Source of the DNA: JALUZX01 sp964561605
GTDB taxonomy: Bacteria; Planctomycetota; UBA1135; JALUZX01
NCBI GenBank assembly: GCA_964561605.1
Contig: CAZLQD010000052.1
Location: forward strand, 1-12,228
Direction of reading: 5' to 3'
Length of the DNA stretch: 12,228 nucleotides
The position numbers were made by a program, and so were the translations under genes. Under the pieces are notes generated by a model. It was not told the origin of the DNA. It made no database searches and saw only the letters and a program-made list of their open reading frames with translations. Of the stretch, positions 6,713 through 12,210 are shown in pieces. Position 1 is the stretch's first letter; each line of letters starts with the position of its first letter.

Positions 6713-7072
6713 TCAGCGGTTGTAGTGCCGGCAGAGGGCGTCCTTGTCCATCTTCATGATCTTCCGGACCCGGCGGGCGTCGTCCTGGATCTGCGGGTCT
6801 CCCTGGAGGGAGCGGGCCGTCCATGCCAGGGCTTCCTTGGCGGTCCCTTCCGGGGAAGCGGGGATCCTGAAGAAGCGCCACCGCCCCTCTTTTCTTTGTT
6901 CCACCAGGCCAGCCGACTGGAGGAGGGACATGTGCTTGGAGATGGTCGAGGGGGCGAGACCGAGGAGATCGATGAGCTGGCAGAGACAGAGCTCACTCTG
7001 CCGGAGAGCCATCAAGGCCCGGACCCGGGTGGGATCGGAAAGGGCCTTGGCCAGGAGGAGGAAGTCCTTCAT
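6713..7072 (-). CDS. ArsR-family metalloregulatory repressor with CxC site
   Basis: This is a small winged-helix repressor of 119 residues from the ATG at 7072. A TTG at 7108 would add 12 residues but gives an atypical N-terminus. KALSDPTRVRALMAL (9-23) is the characteristic ArsR helix. ELCLCQLIDLLGL (27-39) corresponds to the ELCVCDL metal site of E. coli-type ArsR, with Cys29 and Cys31. The recognition region is APSTISKHMSLLQSAGLV, and the wing is VEQRKEGRWRFFRI. The third cysteine of the E. coli site is replaced by Ile34. A C-terminal Cys114 (CRHYNR) could supply a third ligand. In the family, binding of As(III)/Sb(III) or other thiophilic ions releases DNA. The regulator sits directly upstream of the importer on the same strand, so it probably controls that operon and itself. 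Confidence 0.88.
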   Translation of the reverse strand: MKDFLLLAKALSDPTRVRALMALRQSELCLCQLIDLLGLAPSTISKHMSLLQSAGLVEQRKEGRWRFFRIPASPEGTAKEALAWTARSLQGDPQIQDDARRVRKIMKMDKDALCRHYNR

Positions 7073-7119
7073 GGCGCCTATGGAAGCACCCGTGGCGGAA
7101 TGTGACAAGAAGGAAGGGG

Positions 7120-7179
7120 GACCCGGCTTCGGACCGGGCCTACCTTCCGGGTTCGGGCCGCCCGGGGTCCGCCGGGCGG
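7120..7179 (-). terminator. Probable terminator region of the RRM gene
   Basis: Two stems follow the RRM stop on the minus strand. The first is CCGCCCGG (7158-7165) with CCGGGCGG (7172-7179), a perfect 8 bp with a 6-base loop. The second, at 7120-7140, pairs GGCCCGGT with GCCGGGTC (minus-strand sense) using two G-U wobbles around a CCGAA loop. It runs into a C/T-rich tract (CCCCCTTCCTTCTTG). The second is the better terminator. The same 118-base gap must also hold the promoter and operator of the ArsR gene. Confidence 0.45.
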
Positions 7180-7190
7180 TGGTGGGGATA

Positions 7191-7481
7191 TCAATACCTG
7201 CGGAAACGGCCTCCGCCGCCGCCCCGCCGGTCGTTGGAGCGGGGCCTGGCCTCGTTGACCGTAAGGGTCCGGCCGCCCCATTCCTGGCCGTTGAGGGCGT
7301 CGATGGCCGCCTGGCCGTCGGCGGCGTTCTCCATCTCGACGAAGCCGAATCCCCTGGAACGCCCCGTGTCCCTGTCGGTCACGATGTTGGCCCGGTTCAC
7401 CTGGCCGTACTGGCCGAAGAGCTCCTCCAGCTCCTGCTCGGTGGACGTGTAAGGAAGGTTCCCGACGTAGATCTTGAACAT
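7191..7481 (-). CDS. Small RRM-domain RNA-binding protein with Gly/Arg-rich tail
   Basis: The protein has 96 residues with a single RNA-recognition motif. RNP2 is KIYVGNLPY (3-11) and RNP1 is RGFGFVEM (43-50), with the aromatic residues that stack on RNA bases. The spacing between them and the DALNGQEWGGRTLTVNEARP end are typical of short bacterial RRM proteins (cyanobacterial Rbp type). The tail RRGGGGGRFRRY is Gly/Arg-rich, as in the cold-inducible members. The likely role is as an RNA chaperone or a post-transcriptional binder. The ATG at 7481 gives the exact family N-terminus, although no strong ribosome site is seen. It is transcribed alone, with gaps of 222 bases upstream and 118 bases downstream. 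Confidence 0.92.
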   Translation of the reverse strand: MFKIYVGNLPYTSTEQELEELFGQYGQVNRANIVTDRDTGRSRGFGFVEMENAADGQAAIDALNGQEWGGRTLTVNEARPRSNDRRGGGGGRFRRY

Positions 7482-7572
7482 CGCGAAAGGCCCCGGCCCG
7501 CTTGACTTGCCTCAGTCTCCAAACGTGATCCACGGGCCGAGATTCGCGCTGGATCCCCGCGGGCTTCCGGTT

Positions 7573-7610
7573 TCCGCAAGGCGCGCGGGGAGACGTTTTC
7601 ACCTTGCGGA
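7573..7610. repeat. 9-bp perfect inverted repeat upstream of the RRM gene
   Basis: TCCGCAAGG (7573-7581) and CCTTGCGGA (7602-7610) are exact reverse complements, 20 bases apart. They lie in the 222-base gap between the methyltransferase stop and the RRM start, about 90 bases or more upstream of the latter. They could be an operator with two half-sites or an mRNA leader stem. No U-run follows on either side, so a terminator is unlikely. Confidence 0.4.
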
Positions 7611-7703
7611 CAGACGAGAAGAGCTTACCCGGGCTGGGGCAACGTAGCAACCTGCTTCAGCGAGTCCCGGGGGGGATTCCTCCTTCCGGCCTCCCGTCCC
7701 TTT

Positions 7704-8432
7704 TCACTCCTTCCGTGCAAGGACGTAGAGGCCCAGGTCCCCCGTCCTGCCGTCGCTCCGGAAGACCCGGCCGACCCGGAACCCCGCTTCCCGGAGGAGC
7801 TTTTCCAGCTCCCCCTTGTCGAAGTGGTGCACGTACCGCAGGGCCTTCCCGCCCCTTCCCCAGGGGAAGAGGAGGTCCCCGGGCTCCAGGTCCCCTTCCT
7901 CCAGGCCCGCCTCGCTCCAGGGCAGGACCTTGGCGGCCAGTTCGGGGACGTGGAGGAACTGCCAGACCGAGAGGGCCAGGGCGCCGCCTGGGGGAAGGAG
8001 GGAACGGGTCTCCTCCAGGAGGCCGAGCCTGTTCTCCCTCCCCGGAAGGTGGTGGAGGACGGAGAAACAGACGACCGTTTCCACGGGAAACCCCAGGCGG
8101 CGGATTTCCCCGCTCCATCCCGGCCGGGCCAGGTCGGCCTGGAGGAAGCGGAGGTTCTCTTCCTCGGCGGGGGCCAGGCCCAGGAGGGCCCGGGAGAACT
8201 CGATGCCTGCGTAGTGGGTGATCTTCCCGGGGATCTTCCCTTCCTTCCAGGCCCGGGCCAGGCGGCCGTGGCCGCACCCCAGGTCCAGGAGTCCCCCCGA
8301 AGGCCGGAGTTCCAGGAAGGTCCTCTCCATGCCCGGATGGAGCCTACCCCGGGAGGAGGCGAACTCCCCGCCCCACCCCTCGTAGAAGCGGCGGTTGAGC
8401 TCAAGGAGCCTTTCGGCGATGGACCTTTTCAT
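7704..8432 (-). CDS. Trm9/ALKBH8-like SAM-dependent methyltransferase
   Basis: This is a class I methyltransferase of 242 residues. Motif I is LLDLGCGHGRLA (48-59), the acidic end of strand 2 is AGIEFS (75-80), the motif II region is LRFLQADL (94-101), and the post-motif is VVCFSVLHHLP (120-130). The N-terminal NRRFYEGWGGEFASSRGR (13-30) is placed like the FDxxAxxYDxTR helix of Trm9. Late in the protein, GDLLFPWGRGGKALRYVHHF plus DKGELEKLLREAGF (185-218) correspond to the D-hxxPW ... RYYH-F ... GEL block of Trm9/ALKBH8. In eukaryotes those enzymes methylate cm5U34 of tRNA to mcm5U34. Its divergent neighbour is Elp3, which makes cm5U, and this strengthens the call. The family match is by eye. 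A generic methyltransferase of other specificity remains possible. The ATG at 8432 lacks a strong ribosome site and may be leaderless. Confidence 0.75.
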   Translation of the reverse strand: MKRSIAERLLELNRRFYEGWGGEFASSRGRLHPGMERTFLELRPSGGLLDLGCGHGRLARAWKEGKIPGKITHYAGIEFSRALLGLAPAEEENLRFLQADLARPGWSGEIRRLGFPVETVVCFSVLHHLPGRENRLGLLEETRSLLPPGGALALSVWQFLHVPELAAKVLPWSEAGLEEGDLEPGDLLFPWGRGGKALRYVHHFDKGELEKLLREAGFRVGRVFRSDGRTGDLGLYVLARKE

Positions 8433-8455
8433 GGATTCCCAATATATCCGGGGGT
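8433..8455. promoter_or_regulatory. Shared 23-bp divergent promoter with symmetric AT box
   Basis: Only 23 bases separate the ATGs of the methyltransferase (8432, minus) and Elp3 (8456, plus). The middle is AATATAT (8441-8447), with exactly 8 bases on each side to each start codon. On the minus strand the box reads TATATT, which fits the TANNNT -10 pattern. On the plus strand it reads AATATA. At this spacing, transcription starting about 7-8 bases past the box would begin at or next to each ATG, giving leaderless mRNAs. No strong Shine-Dalgarno fits in the gap. The -35 regions would lie inside the opposite gene. Confidence 0.5.
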
Positions 8456-10075
8456 ATGCGATTCACCCACGAGCCCACCCGGGAGGAGCTCGAGGCCCTG
8501 GCCGGCCCGGCCCTTCCCCTGCTCCGGGAACTCGCCCTCCCGGCGGGAAGGGCGGAAGAGGCCCCCTTCGATCCCTCACCCCTCTTCCGCAGGCATCCCC
8601 TCCCCGGGGGGAGGCTCTTCAACAAGGCCCTCCTCCTTCGGGTCTACAGGCACCTTGTGGCGACCGGCAGGATCGGGGAGATCCCCGGCCTGGAGGCCCT
8701 TCTCCAGGTCAAGAGGATCCGGACCCTCTCGGGGGTGGCCCCCGTGGCGGTCCTGACGGGGCCTCACCCCTGCCCGGGGAAGTGCCTCTTCTGCCCCAGT
8801 GAGCCCGGCCTGCCCAAGAGCTATCTTTCCGGGGAGCCCGGCGCCATGCGGGCCCTCCGGTTGGGTTTCGACCCCTTTCTCCAGACGCGGGAGCGGATCC
8901 GGGCCCTCTCCCGAAACGGCCATCCCGTGGACAAGGTGGAGCTCCTGGTCCTGGGAGGCACCTGGTCGGCTTATCCTTATTTATATAGGCGGGATTTCCT
9001 GAAGCGGTGCCTGGACGCCATGAACGGGGAGGAGGCCTCCACCCTGGAGGAGGCCCAGGCCCTGAACGAGAAGGCTCCCCACCGGGAGGTCGGACTCGTG
9101 GTGGAGACCAGGCCCGATATGGTCACCCCGGAGGAAGTGCGGCTTCTCAGGGAGGAGGGTGCGACCAAGGTCCAGCTCGGCGCCCAGGCCCTGGACGACC
9201 GGATCCTGGAGATCAACCGGGTGGGGTATTCCCTGGAGGACATACGCCGGGCCGTGACCCTCCTCAAGCGGGCCGCCTTCAAGGTGGTCCTCCACTGGAT
9301 GCCCAACCTGCCCGGCTCGGACCCGGCCCGGGACCTGGAGGACTTCGGGCGTCTCTTCTCCGATCCCGCCCTCAGGCCCGACGAGCTCAAGATCTATCCC
9401 TGCACCCTTGTGGAGGGGGCGGAATTGAAGGAACTCTTCGCCCGGGGGGAGTGGAGGCCCTACCCCGAGGAGCGGCTCGTGGATCTCGTGGCCCGGTGCA
9501 AGAAGGAGGTCCCCTCCTATTGCAGGATCAACCGGGTCTTCCGGGACATCCCTGCGCCGGCCATCCTGGCCGGATGCAGGAAGGCCAACCTGCGCCACCT
9601 CGTCCAGGAGCGCCTCGCCCAGTGGGGCCGGGCCTGCCGTTGCCTCAGGTGCCTGGAGGTCCGGTCCCGGCCCAGGGATCCGGCAGGCCTGGAACTGGTG
9701 GACCTGGTCTATTCATCCCGGGCGGGGGAGGAACATTTTCTTTCTTTCCGGACAGGCGAGGGAAGGGTGGCCGGTTTCTTGCGACTCCTCCTCCCTTCGC
9801 CCCAAGGGCCCGACCCGGGGATCCCGGAGATCCGAGGAGCCGCCCTGGTCCGGGAGGTTCACGTCTACGGTCCGGCCCTTCCCCTGGGGGGAAGGAAGGA
9901 AGGGGCGGCCCAGCACCAGGGACTGGGCCGCCGGCTCATGGCCCGGGCCGAGGAGATTTCCCGGGGTTCGGGTTTTCGCCGGGTCGCGGTGATCGCCGGC
10001 GTGGGGACCAGGCCCTGGTATGCCTCCCTGGGATATGAGCGGTCCGGAACTTACATGATGCGCAGGATTTTTTGA
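8456..10075 (+). CDS. elp3: Elp3-type tRNA U34 carboxymethyltransferase (radical SAM plus acetyltransferase)
   Basis: The protein has 539 residues, close to the 500-550 of Elp3. The lead-in KRIRTLSGVAPVAV (86-99) is Elp3-specific. The radical SAM cluster motif is CPGKCLFCP (Cys106, Cys110, Cys113: CX3CX2C). The core includes LLVLGGTWSAYP (163-174), GLVVETRPDMVTPEEVRLL (213-231), LGAQALDD (241-248) and FKVVLHWMPNLPGSD (275-289), all Elp3 landmarks. A Zn-type knuckle CRCLRC (394-399) follows. The C-terminal GNAT domain shows LVREVHVYGPA (464-474), the acetyl-CoA loop HQGLGRRLM (487-495) and GVGTRPWYASLGYERSGTYM (515-534). Elp3 uses acetyl-CoA and SAM to install the cm5 group on wobble uridine. 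Unlike eukaryotic Elongator, no other Elp subunits are present here, as in known solitary bacterial Elp3. It pairs with the divergent Trm9-like gene. The GNAT lead-in has a slightly longer loop than usual. Confidence 0.95.
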   Translation: MRFTHEPTREELEALAGPALPLLRELALPAGRAEEAPFDPSPLFRRHPLPGGRLFNKALLLRVYRHLVATGRIGEIPGLEALLQVKRIRTLSGVAPVAVLTGPHPCPGKCLFCPSEPGLPKSYLSGEPGAMRALRLGFDPFLQTRERIRALSRNGHPVDKVELLVLGGTWSAYPYLYRRDFLKRCLDAMNGEEASTLEEAQALNEKAPHREVGLVVETRPDMVTPEEVRLLREEGATKVQLGAQALDDRILEINRVGYSLEDIRRAVTLLKRAAFKVVLHWMPNLPGSDPARDLEDFGRLFSDPALRPDELKIYPCTLVEGAELKELFARGEWRPYPEERLVDLVARCKKEVPSYCRINRVFRDIPAPAILAGCRKANLRHLVQERLAQWGRACRCLRCLEVRSRPRDPAGLELVDLVYSSRAGEEHFLSFRTGEGRVAGFLRLLLPSPQGPDPGIPEIRGAALVREVHVYGPALPLGGRKEGAAQHQGLGRRLMARAEEISRGSGFRRVAVIAGVGTRPWYASLGYERSGTYMMRRIF

Positions 10076-10435
10076 TTTTCTAGCAAGCCCGGTTTTTCTG
10101 GGGGACTCTTTGTCTCATTGGGATCAGGGAAAAGAAGAAGTCGGAATTTTTCCGGTCTACCAGGGAACCTTCTTGGCCTATGCTCCGTCAGGACAGTCCG
10201 GAGTTGGCCCGGCCCCGGTGGAGGTGTCCCCGGGGGACGAACCGAGCGGGGGAGAAAAGGGTGTTCCCTTTTCCGACCTGGAAACTCAAATGAAGATAAG
10301 CTTACTTTGGCCCAGAGTCCTGAAGAGCCTTTCCCGCCTTGGTGGGAGAGGTAGGCTTCCTCTCCAGGGCCGTTCTCTATTTTTATTTTTGTGAGTCCCA
10401 GTTCCTTCCAGGCTGAACGCAGGAGGTATTTCACG
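10076..10435 (+). promoter_or_regulatory. 360-bp leader/intergenic region with competing stem-loops
   Basis: This gap between elp3 and the secreted-protein gene holds several structures. CGGAA-TTT-TTCCG near 10142-10155 is a small hairpin. GTCCCC/GGGGAC near 10229-10241 is a palindrome. The strongest stem is 10328-10338 (CCTTTCCCGCC) with 10341-10351 (GGTGGGAGAGG): 11 bp including two wobbles. Its right arm (GGAGAGG, 10345-10351) can instead pair perfectly with CCTCTCC at 10359-10365. A T-rich tract, TATTTTTATTTTTG, follows at about 10379-10392. This could be an elp3 terminator, a switchable leader, or both. The AT-rich stretch at about 10286-10312 (AAATGAAGATAAGCTTA) is the most promoter-like part. 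No gene is supported here. Confidence 0.4.
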
Positions 10436-11557
10436 ATGAGACACATTGGACGAGTTCTTGCCATCGCGTTGATGGCTGCCGGGGCCACGGCCCAGACCAC
10501 CCTGGTCTCTCCCGGGATCTTCAAGGACCATGCGGGAAACACGAGCAGGTCCTACATCTTCCGGCCCAGCAGCACTGCCAGCTACAGGCAGGCCCGGTTC
10601 ATGCAGATCCACGATCTGAATCTCTCCAAGGCCGGCACGATCAAGGGCATGGCCTTCCGGTGGTATGCGGGTTCGAACTATTACTACCACCTCCCCTTCC
10701 AGGCCACACTGGAGTTGACCCTCTCCACGGCGCCGACCTCGGCCTCCTCCATTTCGCCCACCTTCGCCAGCAACGTGGGCAAGGACGCCACGGTGGTGAT
10801 CTCCAAGAAGGCGGTCAACTTCCCGCCAAAGTTGACCTACGGCTCCTTCCCCAACCCGTTCATGTACAGGCTCCCCTTCGATTCCGGCAAGAGCTTCACC
10901 CTGGCGGCGGGCAAGAGCCTTTGCTGGGACATCAAGGTCTACGACAACGACCTCTACGCCAAGGGGAACCCCTACATCTACCTGGATGCTTGCTATCTCT
11001 CCAGCTACTCCACGGCCTACATGGACTACGGCAAGGGGAGTGATTGCGGGAACCCGAGATATCGGTACTACGCATACTTCTACGACAGCCAGAGTACCAC
11101 CGTGGGGCACAGGATCTACGGTTCCTGCTACTACGGCCCGGCCTTCGGCAAGGCCTTCGCCGTGATCGGCCTGGACAAGGCTCCCGGCGGCGGGCTTCCC
11201 ATCGGCCCGGACGCCAAGCTCTATATCCACCCGGGCAGGATCCTGGCCGTGAAGGGCCCCTACAACCTGAACTACTACGGCTACACCTACATCTCTTCCT
11301 CCAACCCGATCCTTACGATCCCCGGCAACCCCCAGGTTCTGGGCATGAAGCTCTACTGCCAGTTCGTGGCCCTGGACAGTGGGTACAAGAACATCTACTC
11401 CACCCATGGCCGGATCATGCAGCTCCCCCTGTGGAGCACCACCACGGGGAAGACCCTGAGCGTGAGCTATGTCTACAGGACCGGCTCCTCTGCCCTCACT
11501 TCCCCGACGGGATACAAGAGGACCAACAGCGGGGTCATCACGCAGTTCGGCTTCTGA
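10436..11557 (+). CDS. Secreted Tyr-rich protein of unknown function
   Basis: The product has 373 residues. The ATG at 10436 was chosen because AGGAGG (10421-10426) lies 9 bases upstream and a signal peptide follows directly (MRHIGRVLAIALMAAGATAQ, cleavage probably after ATA or ATAQ). An earlier in-frame GTG would bury this signal. The mature part is rich in Tyr, Ser, Gly and aromatic strands and carries five Cys. Tyr-rich stretches include WYAGSNYYYHLPFQATLELT, YRYYAYFYDSQ and YNLNYYGYTYISSSNP. It looks like an all-beta, surface or matrix protein, with a C-terminal strand-rich segment ending NSGVITQFGF. I recognise no catalytic motif and no named domain. Proteins of this style (short signal, beta-rich, extracellular) are common in planctomycete-like genomes. 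It is transcribed alone and ends in a strong terminator. Confidence 0.85.
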   Translation: MRHIGRVLAIALMAAGATAQTTLVSPGIFKDHAGNTSRSYIFRPSSTASYRQARFMQIHDLNLSKAGTIKGMAFRWYAGSNYYYHLPFQATLELTLSTAPTSASSISPTFASNVGKDATVVISKKAVNFPPKLTYGSFPNPFMYRLPFDSGKSFTLAAGKSLCWDIKVYDNDLYAKGNPYIYLDACYLSSYSTAYMDYGKGSDCGNPRYRYYAYFYDSQSTTVGHRIYGSCYYGPAFGKAFAVIGLDKAPGGGLPIGPDAKLYIHPGRILAVKGPYNLNYYGYTYISSSNPILTIPGNPQVLGMKLYCQFVALDSGYKNIYSTHGRIMQLPLWSTTTGKTLSVSYVYRTGSSALTSPTGYKRTNSGVITQFGF

Positions 11558-11583
11558 GATCCCAGGCCTTTCGGATGTGAAAC

Positions 11584-11623
11584 AAACCCGGTTCCCCCCC
11601 TGGGGGGACCGGGTTTCTTTATT
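11584..11623 (+). terminator. Strong intrinsic terminator
   Basis: The sequence starting 27 bases after the stop of the secreted-protein gene forms a long stem. AAACCCGGT plus CCCCCC (from 11584) pairs with GGGGGG plus ACCGGGTTT (11602-11616), with one bulged T and a minimal loop. The T-rich tract TTTCTTTATT (11614-11623) follows. It ends the plus-strand transcript just before the repeat block. Confidence 0.88.
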
Positions 11624-11644
11624 CTGTATCGTTTCCCCGGGCGT

Positions 11645-11675
11645 CTCGGGCATGTCACTTCGTTCCATGCCCGAG
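11645..11675. repeat. Hairpin 1 of unit 1
   Basis: CTCGGGCATG (11645-11654) pairs perfectly with CATGCCCGAG (11666-11675), loop of 11 bases. In unit 2 the same place holds a different 10-bp stem, GGTCTGGGTC (11868-11877) with GACCCAGACC (11882-11891) and a TGGC loop. In unit 3 (12045-12075) the unit 1 hairpin returns with one mismatch. Confidence 0.8.
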
Positions 11676-11703
11676 CCGGCCGGGGCTGACGTACAAAAAA
11701 AAC

Positions 11704-11760
11704 CGTTAGTCCCTGCTTTTTTTCGCTAGTCCCTGCTTTTTTCGTTAGCCCCTGCCGGCG
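11704..11760. repeat. Short tandem repeat, 19-20 bp, three copies
   Basis: CGTTAGTCCCTGC plus T7 (11704), CGCTAGTCCCTGC plus T6 (11724) and CGTTAGCCCCTGC (11743) are tandem copies of arm Q. Only the last copy continues into GGCGG and hairpin 2, as in unit 2. This expansion explains the greater length of unit 1 (219 against 181 bp). Confidence 0.8.
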
Positions 11761-11799
11761 GGGATGTGCGGCTCGAAAGAGCCGCAACATTCCCGACGT
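11761..11799. repeat. Hairpin 2 of unit 1
   Basis: GCGGCTC-GAAA-GAGCCGC forms a 7-bp stem with a GAAA (GNRA) tetraloop. It is extended outward by GGGATGT against AACATTCCC with two single-base bulges. In unit 2 the same place holds GGAGACGATCC (11945-11955) and GGATCGTCTCC (11959-11969), a perfect 11-bp stem of different sequence around GAA. Confidence 0.8.
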
Positions 11800-12074
11800 C
11801 AGGGGGGTGGGTTTAAGTTTTTTTTGGGGGGGGGTATCGGGGTTGTTGCCACTCCCCGGGCGTCTTCGGTCTGGGTCTGGCGACCCAGACCTCAGCCGGC
11901 CGGGGCTGACGTACAAAAAAAATCCGTTAGCCCCTGCCGGCGGAGGAGACGATCCGAAGGATCGTCTCCGACGACGTCAGGGGGGTGGGAGTCCGTTTTT
12001 TTTTGGGGGGGTAAGTTTCGGGGTTGTAGCCACTCCCCGGACGTCTCGCGCATGTCACTTCGTTCCATGCCCGA

Positions 12075-12210
12075 GCCGGCCGGGGCTAACGAAGGTGGGG
12101 AGGGGCCTCAGCCGGCCGGGGCTAACGAAAGGGCTAACGAAGGTGGGGAGGGGCCTCAGCGGGCCGGGGCGAACGAAAGGGCTAACGAAAGGGGCTGACG
12201 TGGGGAGTGG
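12075..12210. repeat. GCTAACG tandem repeats in unit 3
   Basis: After hairpin 1 of unit 3, arm P is repeated instead of folding with arm Q. GCCGGCCGGGGCTAACGA starts at 12075 and 12111, and a degenerate copy (GCGGGCCGGGGCGAACGA) starts at 12159. The copies are linked by GGTGGGGAGGGGCCTCA. The second copy carries an internal duplication of AAGGGCTAACGA. The array probably continues beyond the window. Confidence 0.8.

Noticed and set aside
10051..10542. Minus-strand frame across the leader and start of the secreted-protein gene
   Set aside because: No ribosome site, no recognisable domain, and it overlaps a well-supported signal peptide and ribosome site on the plus strand.
11764..12198. Plus-strand frame through the repeat array (PAGANE-type repeats)
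   Set aside because: The peptide simply reads the DNA palindromes and homopolymer runs. No ribosome site and no consistent frame between units.
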